A stretch of DNA of 64,000 bases from Cycas panzhihuaensis (Eukaryota; Cycadophyta). The stretch lies in NCBI GenBank assembly GCA_023213395.1, contig CM041465.1:182287741-182351740 (forward strand). The letters are read 5' to 3'. Position 1 is the stretch's first letter, and every line of letters begins with the position of its first letter. Positions 45,059 to 56,922 of this stretch are shown here, piece after piece. Both the position numbers and the translations under genes were made by a program. The notes beneath the pieces were generated by a model. It was not told where the DNA came from, searched no databases, and saw nothing but the letters and a program-made list of their open reading frames with translations.

Positions 45059-46504
45059 AGTGGTATCAAAGTTGAGTTGTAGATCATTTACAGCAGCATA
45101 ACAAGATTAAGAGAAAGTAGCAAACCCTACCTCTTGCATTAATTTCTATTTTATAGTTTAGTTATAAATCTTTGAACTTTTTCAACAAGTTGTAAATGGG
45201 CAACAAATCCCTCCCTCCCTTTTCCCTTAGCTGTAAGGTAGAGAACCTATGGTGGGGGTCTTTAAACATCATAGGGATTTGTCGTTATTGACCAAGAGTA
45301 TGTGGGTATACGCCTGTGCATGAAACAAAGTAGATAACACTGCTTATACAAGCCTTAGTCAAAACCTGACTATGAGATTGAGCCTCCATGTACCTTCGGG
45401 TATATTAGAGGACCCTTATAGGTTCCCTTGCCTTACCTGGTTTTAGGAAAACTATTGGCCACCTGTCCTCTGCAATGCGCCAACTAGCTGTTAGCATCGA
45501 GAAGTTACTCATCATGAACATCCTAGCATGGCTATCGCGATTACGGTAACAAATTTTCTTGGTAGTTGGTGCCCTGATATATTGGGTTGAGCGAGAGTAA
45601 TGACTAAGAGTTTATCGAGAGTCCTGTAGAACTAGGTACACCCTGTTTCTTAAGTCCTAGGTACTTCTGAATACAATACAAAATTGTTGAGATTATCATA
45701 CGTCCAAATACAAATTATTGAAGTTGCTCTATTTCCTGCTAATAATCTTGAAATACAATAACAACACCATCTTGCAATGTAATAGTAGCATAAACCTGCA
45801 ATACAATAACAACACAATTCGGTAATACAAGCACTAAAGTCTAACTACTTCCTCTAAACCTTCAACATAATATTGAGTCTTGCATCCAATTCATATCCTT
45901 TGAGTCCAATTCAACTTCTTTGGATCTACCTTCCTTTTGAAAAGAAAAAAAAAGAAGAGAGAGAGTCATCACTTGGTTTGTAGGGTTACTTTGGTTAATA
46001 CTTCTCTGAGTCAAACGAAACTTGCATTGGTAGACTTGAGATTTAAAAAAAAAGAAAAAGAAGTCCATGGCTCAAAAACTATCCCACAAAACCATACATT
46101 TTATTTTGATCAGTGTGTCACACTGGTCATTTTCCATTAGGTTAGTTTCAACTGTCATTTTTGGGGAAAACTGACTTATAGGCACTTTGTGGGTCCCACA
46201 ACCTAAAATTTTTTATTTAAAACTCATTTATACCATCTCGATGAGCTTTTTCACATTCGTTTCAGTGCACTAAGTAATTTCCGTACATATTTTTTGGGGT
46301 TAATAGACTATAGGCACCTTGCCCCCACCCTCTTTTCCCCTTTTATTTTCGCCTTTCTATCAAAATCTCCCAATTCTCTAAAGGCCCATTTTATCTATCT
46401 ATTCCCTGATTCGGTAAATCCCATTCTATCTCACTAATCCCATTTTTCTTACATCGTTTTCTTCCTATTTGTGTCTCTCTTCTTAGAATCCCTTTCTATC
46501 TCAA

Positions 46505-47560
46505 TGATGGCTCCCACTCATGCAAATTGAATCCTCGCATTGGAAATTCAGTTCTCTAAATTTCAGAAAGAGGTAAAGGTTGGTATATCTTCTCTTGCAT
46601 CAAAGTTTGACATGGTTGCACTTATGAACTAGATGGTGCAGTTGTCGGCTCAAATGCCACAATCACTCTCTCATTTTACAGGCAACACTACTTCGCCACA
46701 TCAGACAGGCAACACTCCTCTACCACATTAGATAGGCAATCCTCCTCCACGACAACAACAACTTCATCATAAAATAAACATCCCTATTTTCGACTCAGAT
46801 CTTAACAGGGATAGCGCACAAAGCTGGATAAGTAAGCTAGAGTCTTACTTTTTATCTCAATCCAATGTCTGTTAATGATCAACTAACATTTACATCCATT
46901 CACATGGACAGTAAAGCACATCATTAGTTCTATTGATGCTAGTAAGAACACCCTGCAAACCAGACATGGGCACATTTCTCCAACAGTTTTCTTGGCCAGT
47001 ATGAAGAAATTTGGAACTAATCCTTCTTCCACCAGCTTACAAGATTGAAGCAACTATCGTCGGTAGAAGTCTATACAGATGAATTTCAAACTTTACAGAA
47101 TCGCATTAGCTAGAAGTTGGATAAGCAAACAAATTATCGATACCTATGTCATACGAGTAAAAGAGCGCATCCAACTGTGCCTAAAAGCTTTGTCATCACC
47201 AAGTTTGAAAGAAGCTATAAGAATGGCTAGAGTAGTTGATGCAGAATTCGCAATGGAAAGGGCATCTTCCTTTTGACGAGACTCCACATGGTACCAATGA
47301 CCACGATAAGTCAAGTTCCAACGACAACGACCACGGTTTGATGATTCATAAAGATTTGTAGTAGAATGCCCTTCTGAAGGGTCTTCAATAAAACCAATCC
47401 AAGTTCCACTGATATAAACATATCAATGCAGGGAAGCTGACCTCTGTATCCGATGCTTGGAGAAATGGACCCTGGACATGGTCGAGTCTGCAAGGCCAAG
47501 AGAATGGTATTCACAATTTACCGCAACTTATTCTTTGAAAATGGTTATGATTCAGAACAA
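46505..47560 (+). pseudogene. GypH gag
   Basis: An ATG at 46,505 with stop after seven codons opens a reading with EIQFSKFQKEVKVGISSL, a Q- and P-rich stretch, then PIFDSDLNRDSAQSWISKLESYF, the capsid entry motif (FDG.....W....E.YF). A gapped capsid continues to 47,275, including RVKERIQLCLKALSSPSLKEAIRMARVVDAE. A degraded zinc-binding motif near 47,440 reads LCIRCLEKWTLDMVESA, resembling LCYNCDEKWHPGH of chromovirus gag. Multiple frameshifts. Confidence 0.75.
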
Positions 47561-47689
47561 GAATTGGAAGAAGAACCCCCCTCTAAGCCTCCCTTAAACC
47601 CTGAACCAAAAATCTCTGTCTTCCATAGCCTCTGCTTCATGTCCTGAGCCATTACATGTCAGAGGAACCCTTAAGAAAACCCTTATCAT

Positions 47690-47940
47690 CATCCTAATCA
47701 AAGGTGGCACATTGCTAAACTTCATTGATATTTATTTAGCTAGACAACTCAATCTCTATATTGTGCCAAAAATTGGATTTACCTACTCTCTGCCAGGACA
47801 TTATACTCTTTATTGTGCAGGTACAATCAAGAACCTTACGTTTCAAATTGGCTTTTATAGTATAGTCTCAAATTTTTATGCCCTGTCCCTTGGTGGCTTG
47901 GATGTTATCCTTGGAGTCTAGTGGCTCTAAACCCTGGAAA
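47690..47940 (+). pseudogene. GypH aspartic protease
   Basis: ILIKGGTLLNFIDIYLARQLNL aligns with the family's VLIDSGATHNFID....KL.L, with catalytic D replaced by K. FYALSLGGLDVILGV, then a stop where Q is usual, is the conserved C-terminal FYVLPLGGSDVVLGVQW block. Position between gag and reverse transcriptase fits. Confidence 0.85.
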
Positions 47941-48229
47941 CATGCAGTACTAATAACTCCCCCACTAACCCATTCATTTTGACCATATGCGACAGACCCA
48001 TAAACTCCATGGGATGCAACCTCCCCCAAATAAACTAGTTTCACCAAACTGTATACATAAGTAACTAAACAACAATGTTGGATATGTAGTACGCATGAAT
48101 AACATCCAAGCCCACACAGATGTTCATCCAGATATACAACACATTCTCAATCAATATTAGGCTATTTTTACCCCCTTAATGACTAGCTTCTCACTAGATC
48201 GTGGGTTTTACCACACCAATGAGCTAAAA

Positions 48230-48900
48230 ATCCCCATGACCCTATCAATTTTCAAACTTATAGAAATTTGTATTTCCAAAAAAATGAAAGAGAAAAGATT
48301 ACTAATGAACTAATGGAAATGGGGATAATCCAACCTAGCAAGAGCCTATATGCTACCCCTATTGTGTTAGTTTAGAAAAAGGATGATTCCTTTAGGCTTC
48401 GTGTCGATTACTGTGAGCTCAACAAAATAACTATAAAAAATAAATTCCCAACCTTGAGAATTCATGATATTTTGGATGAAATTCATGGTGCCACGATTTT
48501 TACCAAACTAGATCTCCTATCAAGGTACTATCAAATTTCCATTACACCTGAAGATTGACACAAGATAGCCTTCCAGATGCATCACAACCATTTTGAGTTC
48601 CATGTAATGCCTTTTAGTTTGTGTAATGCTCCAACCACCTTTCAATCTTCAATGAACAAAGTTTTTGCCCCATTTCTTAGAAAATTTATCATTGTTTTCT
48701 TTGATGATATTTTCATCTAAAGCATGAGCATGACTCTTCACATTCACCATTTAGAAATAATTTTATAGATTTTGGCCAAGCACCAATTATATGCCAAGCT
48801 TTCCAAATGTGAATTCGTAAATTTGAACTGCAATACCTAGGCCACACTATCTTTTTGGAAGGTGTCCAGGGTGATCTCGATAAAATGTCAGTCATTACGA
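48230..48900 (+). pseudogene. GypH reverse transcriptase
   Basis: Motifs: [63 protein letters not shown], and the catalytic [10 protein letters not shown] with both aspartates, followed by a TAA where relatives have YS. These identify a gypsy chromovirus enzyme. Stops at about 48,374 and 48,558 and at the end of the catalytic block inactivate it. Confidence 0.92.
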
Positions 48901-49059
48901 ATTGGCTAACACTTGAAACCTCATCTAGTTGTGCACTTTCTTAGGACTTACAGGGATCTATCAATAGTTCATTCAGAATTATGCAACTTTAGTGGCCCCA
49001 TTAACTAATCCTACTTTGAAAAGATTCTTTCCAATGGTTGCTAGCTACTAATGTTGCCT

Positions 49060-49500
49060 TCCATCATCTTAAAGAAGTCATGCCCTCCACTCTTGTTTTG
49101 GTCACACTAGACTTCTCTCAGCATTTTCAATTAGAATGTGATGCATTGAGATTTGGCTTGGGTGTAGTACTTATGCAAAACCTTTACCCGATTGCATTTG
49201 AGAGTCGAAAACTCAAAGACTATAAATGTTGACTGGTAACATATCACAAAGAAATGAAGGCTATTCTCCATGCCATAAACAGATAGCATCAATATCTAAT
49301 CGGCTCAAAATTCACTATCCTAATAGACCACCATAACCTTAGTTGCCTATTAGACCAGCTAGTTCTGTTTGAAGAACAGGCCAAGTGGGTTGATGACCTC
49401 CAAGTCTTTGATTTCATGATTACACACAAAAAAGGTAAAGACAACATAGTAGCAGATGCTTTCTCTTGCCTTCCTACCTCTCTTACTAAATCTTCCATTT
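49060..49500 (+). pseudogene. GypH RNase H
   Basis: LDFSQHFQLECDALRFGLGVVLMQ (catalytic D in ECDA), YPIAFESRKL, then YHKEMKAILHAINR, and ILIDHHNLSCLLDQ followed by QAKWVDDLQVFDFMI and the KGKDNIVADAFSCLP end block. One TGA at 49,230 and other substitutions break it. Confidence 0.9.
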
Positions 49501-49559
49501 TTGCAAATTTCCTTGCCACAACCAACATGGGTACAAGAATTAGCCATGGACAACCAGTC

Positions 49560-50410
49560 CCAACTAGATTATGCAAAGTGGGCTAACAAAATTCATACTT
49601 AAAAGGATTGGTCCATATATAATGACCTTCTTTTACATCAAAACCATATATTTGTGCATTTGGCATCAATCTTTATTCCTCAAATCCTATTGGAATATTA
49701 CTCCACTCCATTGGGAGGCGATTCAAGATTTGATAAAATGTATCTATGAGTTTGGTCTGATTTCTTTTGGCCACACATGAAATCATCCATTCTTACATTC
49801 GTCTTGGGATGTGATGTGTTAACGCAACAAATCCAACTTTAAGACTCAACTAGGACTCCTACAAACCCTTCACATTCCGCAAGAAAAGTGGTAAGATATT
49901 GCAATGGACTTCATTACGTGTCTACCACCATCTGTTGGATATGACTCCATATTGGTAGTCATTGATAGGTTAACAAAATACGCATATTTTCTATCAGTCC
50001 ATACTTCATATAAAGCACCTTGAATCGCAAATCTTTACCTCCAAATAATATTCTGCTTACATGGGTCTCCATCAATTATTGTGTATAATCGAGATTCCAA
50101 GTTCACTAGTTCATTTTGGTAGGAACTCTTTCAAGCATTAGAAACCTCGTTTAGCATGAGTTCTACATATCACCCACAAATAGGTGGCCAATATGAAGTT
50201 CTTAATAAAACATTTGAGACTGACTTATATTGTTTTGGATCTGACCATCAAACAAAATGGACAGCATGGGTAGCCTTTGCAGAATATTGGTACAATTCAT
50301 TTCACCACTTAGCCATAGGGATGTCTCCATTCATGGCCCTTTATGGTTTTCCTCCACCATCCCACCATGCTTTAGCCACCAACCTTCAAATTGTTGCAGT
50401 ACAATAAAAG
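49560..50410 (+). pseudogene. GypH integrase
   Basis: The zinc-binding part is degraded. The core is visible: [18 protein letters not shown], the second aspartate in VYNRDSKFTSSFW (family VSDRDPVFTS.FW), SMSSTYHPQIGGQYEVLNK (family YHPQTDGQTEVVN, with E retained), then WTAWVAFAEYWYNSFHH and GMSPFMALYGFPPP. This is the standard chromovirus integrase end. Confidence 0.92.
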
Positions 50411-50559
50411 CTGCAACACATGGACCTGATTTTAAACATCCTCAAGAAAAATTTATTTGTTGTCAAGAATCGAATGAAGTAATTAGTAGACTGCTATTGT
50501 TTTGATTGTTCTTTTGCCATTGGTGATCTTGTGTTCTTTTGCCTTCAACCATATAAGCA

Positions 50560-50945
50560 ACAATCCCTTAAAACACCATAAGAACCACAAGCTCAACCTT
50601 CAATATTATGGCCCCTACAAAGTTCTCCAATGTATTGGTGAAGTTGCTTATGCATTGGAACTCCCCCTACCACCAAAATCCATAACGTTTTCCATGATTC
50701 ATGTCTCAAGAAATATCTTGGCAAAGGCATGCCTCCCCAAACAATTCTACTAGTCTTGGATGAGGAACAAATTCTCACCATTACATTAGAACGTATCTTG
50801 GCTAGTAGGCAACGTTGTCTTCGAACAAGACAATTTCTAAGTATTTGGGGTAGTTGGTTAGCTGCGATCCTGATGAGGCAACATGGGAATCAACTAATTT
50901 TGTCAAGCAGTATCCACATCTCCTTGGCTTTGAGAACTTAGCATC
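50560..50945 (+). pseudogene. GypH integrase tail and chromodomain-like region
   Basis: LNLQYYGPYKVLQCIGEVAYALELP and MIHVSRN are the GPF/Y-type tail (family YYGPF.VL..IG.VAY.L.LP; FHVS). Beyond it, PDEATWES with KQYPHLLGFEN in a shifted frame (about 50,868-50,937) matches the end of a chromodomain (EATWE....F...FP). The domain that would direct integration to marked chromatin is therefore only partly readable. Confidence 0.75.
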
Positions 50946-50960
50946 TCAGGGGAGGGGACT

Positions 50961-51355
50961 TGTTACATAACTGTATGTTATTAGTGGAACGAGAGTACTA
51001 GCACGTGACCAAGGCACTAGGCAATTAAGTGCTAGTTGTTAACTTTTATGTGCAAGTTGTTTAAGTCCACCAATGAAATGAAAGGTTGTTTGGCCCGCCA
51101 ATGAGATTGCATGGAAAAGACCTTTTTTTATTTATTTAAGGGTCGTGAATTATAAAAGGAGGTTATTATGTGATTACTTTCCTTGAGAGATTGTGATACA
51201 ATACTTTTTACTCTTTAATAATGATCATCTGGTGTTGTTTTGTGTACTTCACTTGTGTAATCGGTTTCCATTATCAATAGAAAGTGTTGCATTTGCTCTC
51301 TATTTTCCATTATCATTTCTATGTGTGAGAGAACCATGGGGAAAGTCACATCCCA
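50961..51355 (+). repeat. GypH 3' LTR
   Basis: 395 bp, begins TGTTACATAACTG after CAGGGGAGGGGACT, ends CACATCCCA. Pairs with 44,675-45,058. Confidence 0.95.
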
Positions 51356-51360
51356 GAATA

Positions 51361-53124
51361 TGGTAGTTGAAGTAGGATTGCTTATGGATGGACATTGGTA
51401 AGTCCATGAAATCTTGATAAGAATTTGTGTCTGACATTGTATTTACAAAGTGTTGTCCAAGACACACATCAATGAAGATGAGTGTTAAGAAAGCCAAATG
51501 CTTAGAAATGTAGCAGTGATGTTGAAGGCATAAGGTTGAAATTAGAGATCCCATGTGAAAGTAGCAATCGTCATTGGATGGGGTTGTTACTGACAATGAT
51601 ATGGTGGTGATTGTACATGTTTGTGAAAGAAAAGCATATTTGTGGAATTTTAAAATAATTTACTCGAAGAGTTTTATTGCAGATAATGTGATGGGTTCCA
51701 AACCCATGTAGTTGAAGGTGGCTTCAATAGGTATTAGAATGGTGGAACCCAATGCTGAGATGGCAGGAAAATGGTATCTCGATCCTTGGGAGGGTGACCC
51801 AATGTTGAGAGAACAAGCTTAGTTGGCTTCTTTGTAACAATAGAGAATGGCGGTCTATAGGAGGATGTTGCAGTCTTCATGTAGATGGACACAATCGATG
51901 GAATGTAGGTAGCCCATTCAGGCCATCTCAGAGTTGGTAGTGACTTGTGAAAGTGCTATAGCAGAAACACCGAACTATGAAGAATATGGCATCTCTCGTG
52001 TGACTTGAGCAACCAATATTGGTCATTTTCCTATCTTCTGTGGCTTTGAGACAAAGCTCAGGTAGGCCTATGTGATGGACTATTATGGGAAGACGTCATC
52101 AATTTGTTGTGGGAGCTTAGATTGGCATTTCTTCTATCAAAGTTTGCTTATGGAATTGCCGCATAGTCGCTTGAAGCCCCATGTTAGAAAAAGGGTGAAA
52201 TGATTTTACTTCTGATGTAATTTCTTTTTGTAAATTTTGAATGGAATTAAATCAAATAGAATAAAATTTGAGTTTTGTCATGAAGCCCCCAATTCTTGAG
52301 CAGGTGGTCACATGGTGAAAAACACATGACTAGGAGTTAAGATGAAAGGGCCTAAATGCATAATTAATAGTCTTAGGTTAAAGTTCTCATACCACCACTC
52401 AGTTTTGTCATCATAACTTTATATAAACTTGGAATGCAATTTCATTAGATTCATTGGAAAGCTTGTTTCGATGCCTTAAAAATGAGTGGTTATAAGGCTA
52501 TATTGGATTTTGATTTCTAATAACTTTTTAAGGTTGAAGTTGATACATGGTGAAGAGGCCTTTGATGGGTTCATTTTAAAAAAGTTTTTGAGGTATTTTT
52601 TTTGTTTGGCAAGCTTTTTTCTATAAATAGTGATTTTTATGATTTCAAGAAACATTTGTGAGAGCCCATTTATGGACAATACATGTGGAAATGTCACGTC
52701 AGGTGAATAATTGCATTTTGCATTTATGATAACTAGTTAAGTACTTCATTTGGACCTTGCTTTTGAAGTTTCATTAATTGAAATTACATAGTGAGTTCAT
52801 GGTTGGGATATCCTTTGAGGATGGTAGTAGAAATTGCAACAGTTAACGTGAGGTCAACAACAATTGGTTGTTGGATACTTGTACTTTGTTAAGTTTTTAG
52901 TTTGCAAGTAATTGTAGGTGGACACCTAAGATGTTCATCACTATGTAAGGTCATAAACCTAATGTTGTGAGTCCAAGTAAAGTGAAGAGAGGTTTTCTCT
53001 TAGGAGTTGGAGAAGAGAAACAAGCATAGTAGGAAGCATATGCGAAGTTGTTTACTAGTGAAGATAGCTACCTAGTGATGTAATGTGACAAGACAAAAAT
53101 AAGATTAAACATTATGGGAGTGTG
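51361..53124 (+). other. LardE interior, right part
   Basis: Non-coding remainder of LardE between GypH and its 3' LTR. I see no gag or pol motif on either strand. The purine-containing TTATGGGAGTG just before 53,125 is a plausible polypurine tract. Confidence 0.65.
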
Positions 53125-53410
53125 CTGGAGAATAATGTTTAATCTATGTTTAATACATGATTATTGTATTGCCATTCCCTAAATGTTGTGCATACACATT
53201 TTGAAGAGGTGCACATTTGTGTAGATATTAATCTATGAGCATTACTAAAATGTGTTTTTAGAGCTCACATTTTCATGTATTCGTCATAGATTATCTTGGT
53301 GTTTCTCCAATATCATTAGACATCTATGAGGTGAATTGTATCTATAACGATGTCTTATGTCATAATATAATAACAGAGATGGTCATTTCCCCCAACATTT
53401 ATTGTCTTGT
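53125..53410 (+). repeat. LardE 3' LTR, left piece
   Basis: Starts TGCTGGAGAATAATG and matches 23,766 onwards; ends ATTGTCTTGT where CopI is inserted. The right piece is 56,928-57,054, ending TTTTTGAACA. Confidence 0.92.
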
Positions 53411-53819
53411 TGAAGGAATGAATAATAGCAGGAGAACAGGTCAGAACATATATCAAATAACCATAAACTAGTATTGCATCAATACATCAATGTGTCACAA
53501 TCACAATAGCATAAAGAACATGAAAGCCTTGTTGTTCAATCCATTGTAGCAATAATGGGCATTACAAATCTCCTCAAAGGTAGGCGGTGTCTAAAGACAC
53601 CAGGGTTGTACACCCCACAATATAAATAGTTTTGGGGGAGGAGGGAAACTCCTCAACCCCTGAATTCAAATTAATAATAAAATAATATTCACTTTACTCA
53701 AATGAAACTAACTCAACTTACCTTAACTTACCTTGACATGTTGAGCATCACATGTCTAAATTGAGGTGCACAATCCTGGTAGGTAAGAGGGAGTGAAGTG
53801 ATGACATTACACTCCAACA
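53411..53819 (-). repeat. CopI 3' LTR
   Basis: 409 bp, TGAAGGAATG...CTCCAACA on the plus strand, next to PPT complement TTCTCCCCCTTA. About 98 percent identical by eye to 56,514-56,922. Confidence 0.96.
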
Positions 53820-54555
53820 TTCTCCCCCTTAATGTCAGCACGAACACTTGTATCTTTTCCTTGAACTTATGGAACTGGTACTTGAAAAAAACTTTGAAAT
53901 TCTGATCTTGATCTTTATCAACTCTTCTCACCCTTATAGCCACATATGTCTCTTTATCATAGAATGATGTAGGAAAACAATAAGTAGATGAAACTTGATG
54001 CAAATGTAGATGAATAGCTGTAATTTGGACTTTGTCAACTGGAATATTAGGAAGGCTTTGAACTTGAACTTTTGTAATCTTTATACTTTGAACAACTGTC
54101 ATATCATCAGGTTCATTCTTCATTATGTTATAAGATTCATCTTCATGATGCTCCCCCTCAAATGGAGGATCAAATCCTTGTGCAACAAGGTGGTCCTGCA
54201 TTTGATCTGAATCCTCATGGTTGTTGTCGTCATGATCTATCTGTTCTGTTACCTGTCCCACATGCTCATCAAAAGTTTCATCAAATACATTGGGGGTATC
54301 TCCCCCATAAATGGAAATCAATAAATCCCAAACAGACTTAGATGTTGTTAATTCAGAAACCAGTGGAAAAACATCATCAGTCATAGTGCAAAATAATAAA
54401 CCTAAAACTTCATTATCTTTTCTAAAATTTTCTTTAATGCTAAGGTCACATTCATGTTGTAAATACTTTAAAAGATCATGTTCAATAAAGTAAGTTTGCA
54501 TGGTGTCATACCATAGTGAAAAGTTATGGCCATAAAAAATGGGGAATTGTGCCAT
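53728..54555 (-). CDS. CopI gag-like protein (copia gag N-terminus fused to unrelated tail)
   Basis: Intact 275-codon minus-strand frame starting MAQFPIFYGHNFSLWYDTMQ. The first 85 residues follow the copia gag entry (F.G.NFSLW...M...L....L.KY, later SVWDLLISIYGGD), a domain type called DUF4219/UBN2 in plant elements. From about residue 90 the sequence is acidic and histidine-rich (EQIDHDDNNHEDSDQMQDHL) and unlike gag. No zinc knuckle is present. The last 30 or so codons run through the polypurine tract into the 3' LTR, the stop being at 53,728. ATG at 54,555 is the first one giving the gag motif. With no pol, any copying would depend on other copia elements. Confidence 0.75.
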   Translation of the reverse strand: MAQFPIFYGHNFSLWYDTMQTYFIEHDLLKYLQHECDLSIKENFRKDNEVLGLLFCTMTDDVFPLVSELTTSKSVWDLLISIYGGDTPNVFDETFDEHVGQVTEQIDHDDNNHEDSDQMQDHLVAQGFDPPFEGEHHEDESYNIMKNEPDDMTVVQSIKITKVQVQSLPNIPVDKVQITAIHLHLHQVSSTYCFPTSFYDKETYVAIRVRRVDKDQDQNFKVFFKYQFHKFKEKIQVFVLTLRGRMLECNVITSLPLTYQDCAPQFRHVMLNMSR

Positions 54556-56492
54556 TTTAAAAGCAATGTAATCAATAAGAAAATAATGATGCGTTTGAAA
54601 GCAAACTTAAAAAAAATATTTTTCACTTATGCAAAACTGAAATAAACTTTTGAGAATGAAATATAAAGAGATTTCAAAAATACCAATTTCTCAAATGAGT
54701 AAATGTAAATTTTCAATGTAAGAAAAAACTTTCCCTTTTTGTATAAAAATAACTTTTCTTTGAGAAAAATATATATTGCCTTATGAACAAATGCTGGTTT
54801 GAAACAGCTTAAAATGCTTGTAGAAAGATCAAGTAGAAACCTTGAGTTAAACAATGAGATATAAACTAGAATTTTCTTAAAAAATTTTGAAAAAAAACAA
54901 GCTTATTAGGACGTACTTGTATGGTCAACTTTAACAGCTTGAAAACTATACTGAATAATGTCAGAATAACTTAAAATTTTACCAATATGTAGATTAATAA
55001 GGTGTGAATCCAATGAAATAAACGGTTTTGAAAACAGATACCAATAAATCACGATTTGAATGAGGCAAAGGTATGGACCTCCTTATGGAGCCTAACAGGA
55101 GCGGGGTAGTCAAAATTTGCATAAAATTACTAATTAACCTTTAGAAAAAGTTGAACAAAGGATCAAATATTATTTATGAAGTAATCAATGTTCTTTCAAT
55201 TGAAATTTTTTTAAAAATATATTAAAAAAGGTGTAAAAAATAGTAGATTTAGGGCAATGAGATACCACAACTTTGACTGATTTGAAATTTAGGAAGATAA
55301 TATCAAAATATAAAAAAAAAGTATGTCAAAATGAGGAGAAATGAGTCAGCTTCCCAACGAAGCTGACGGAATTGAAATCTGATAAAAAATGAGAAAGTTA
55401 TAGTGAAAAATGTAACAGGTATTTTTATGGAGAATGTTAAAAAATAGGCAAAAACAACTAAATTCCTTATTTCAGCGATTAAAATATTAATGAAGATGAA
55501 CTCAAAAAATTGAAGTAAGAAGTGGGTATTAAAGTCTATACAACGTAGATCGCTATAGAAGAAATTTGGGTAAAACCAGTTTACCAGAAATAAATGATAG
55601 CCAGTTCTAAAAACGATTTTGTTAAAATTGTGAAAAAAGCTGAAATTTTGAAAGTCTAATGTTAAAATGGTCGAAACAGGGTCAAATTAGCACCAAATTG
55701 GTCATATGACCAGTCGAAATTGGTGTACAAAAAATTTCTGACCTGTTGGGGCAGGTTTCGTCTGAAACCGATATTCCAGCGAGAAGTTATGGCAACAAAA
55801 GCGCCAATAACTCTATGAAAAATAAAATTTTGAAGAAATAAAGCTTAAAATTAAAAATAATTTCTTAAAAGACGGGCCTAAAGATGGACTGAGCTGGGAT
55901 TGAACCCAAGATCAGTCAGAGAATAAAGACCTCCGATGCCAGGAGGGTGAACTCGCTTGTCAAGAACAAAAGATTATTAAAACCCTTAAAACCGGATTTT
56001 AAAAGAACATATAATAAATTTTACTTTTTAAACTTATTAAATTTATATAAAACTATAATAAATACAGGGTTTAATGAACCGAATAGCCGCGCTGCAAACA
56101 GGGGTATACAATGACCGAATACAATGACGTATAAGAGCAATAAATGAGTAGTTATGAGGATTGAAGAATGACGGAAACGGCAAAGCGCTAATAATAAATA
56201 ATAAGGCAATATGTTCCATGAAATAAATAAGGCAATATGTTATGTGCAATGATCACATGCAGCCGCAATGAACATACACACGCACAGCCGTAATAATGAA
56301 TGCCAGAACGACGCAATGAACATATACACGCACAAAGCCGTAATAATGAATGAAAGAAGACGGGGCAGAACGACGCAATGAACACGCAGCGTAGATAACA
56401 CGCAGAGATACGAAACTACACGCAGCCGGTGTACAGATTGCTACACGCCGATATTGGACGGCGAGAAGGAGCCGTTTACTGAACGCAATGGC
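54556..56492 (-). other. CopI 1.9 kb leader, non-coding, with tRNA-like patch and short tandem repeat
   Basis: Between primer site and gag start. The minus strand at about 55,926-55,890 contains GGGTTCAATCCC within a tRNA T-arm-like hairpin, bounded by GACTGA and TCAGTC. CCTCC/GGAGG around a 7-base loop lies just upstream. At 56,265, 56,313 and 56,375 (plus strand) units starting GCAATGAACA repeat with 48-62 bp spacing. No long frame. Confidence 0.6.
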
Positions 56493-56511
56493 GCCCCACG
56501 CTCTGATACCA
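56493..56511 (-). other. CopI primer binding site (initiator tRNA-Met)
   Basis: The minus strand reads TGGTATCAGAGCGTGGGGC. Its first twelve bases are the standard plant site, two bases from the 5' LTR end. Confidence 0.95.
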
Positions 56512-56513
56512 AA

Positions 56514-56922
56514 TGAAGGAATGAATAATAGCAGGAGAATAGGTCAGAACATATATGAAATAACCATAAACCAGTATTGCATCAATACATCAATGCGTCA
56601 CAATTACAATAGCATAAAGAACATGAAAGCCTTGTTGTTCAATCCATTGTAGCAATAATGAGCATTACAAATCTCCTCAAAGGTAGGCGGTGTCTAAAGA
56701 CACCAGGGTTGTACACCCCACAATATAAATAGTTTTGGGGGAGGAGGGAAACTCCTCAACCCCTGAATTCAAATTAATAATAAAATAATATTTACTTAAC
56801 TCAAATGAAACTAACTCAACTTACCTTAACTTACCTTGACATGTTGAGCATCACATGTCTAAATTGAGGTGCACAATCCTGGTAGGTAAGAGGGAGTGAA
56901 GTGATGACATTACACTCCAACA
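56514..56922 (-). repeat. CopI 5' LTR
   Basis: 409 bp partner of 53,411-53,819, same termini, followed on the right by target duplication CTTGT and the rest of the LardE LTR. Confidence 0.96.

Larger units (their letters stand above)
44675..51355 (+). mobile_element. GypH: chromovirus-type gypsy element inserted in LardE
   Basis: LTRs 44,675-45,058 and 50,961-51,355 (TGTTACATAA...TCCCA), TSD GAATA at 44,670-44,674 and 51,356-51,360. Primer site TGGTATCAAAGTTG is at 45,061, and the polypurine tract CAGGGGAGGGGA at 50,947-50,958. Plus-strand gag, protease, reverse transcriptase, RNase H and integrase are followed by a chromodomain-like end, in a 6.7 kb element. Many stops are present. A long 5' leader (45,075-46,500) has no conserved protein. 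Confidence 0.95.
53411..56922 (-). mobile_element. CopI: young non-autonomous copia-derived element in the LardE LTR
   Basis: LTRs 53,411-53,819 and 56,514-56,922, both 409 bp, with about 8 differences by eye. TSD CTTGT at 53,406-53,410 and 56,923-56,927. On the minus strand the primer site TGGTATCAGAGCGTGGGGC (56,511-56,493) and polypurine tract TAAGGGGGAGAA (53,831-53,820) are perfect textbook versions. The interior holds one gag-like frame and a 1.9 kb non-coding leader; protease, integrase and reverse transcriptase are absent. The low LTR divergence makes it the most recent insertion seen here. Confidence 0.95.

Noticed and set aside
53728-54555. CopI frame as a host gene
   Set aside because: It lies between primer site and polypurine tract of a complete LTR element and starts with a copia gag motif, so it is an element gene.
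55880-55975. Complete tRNA gene
   Set aside because: Only T-arm-like and anticodon-arm-like hairpins are seen. No acceptor stem of seven pairs, U33 missing, spacing wrong; kept only as a tRNA-like finding.
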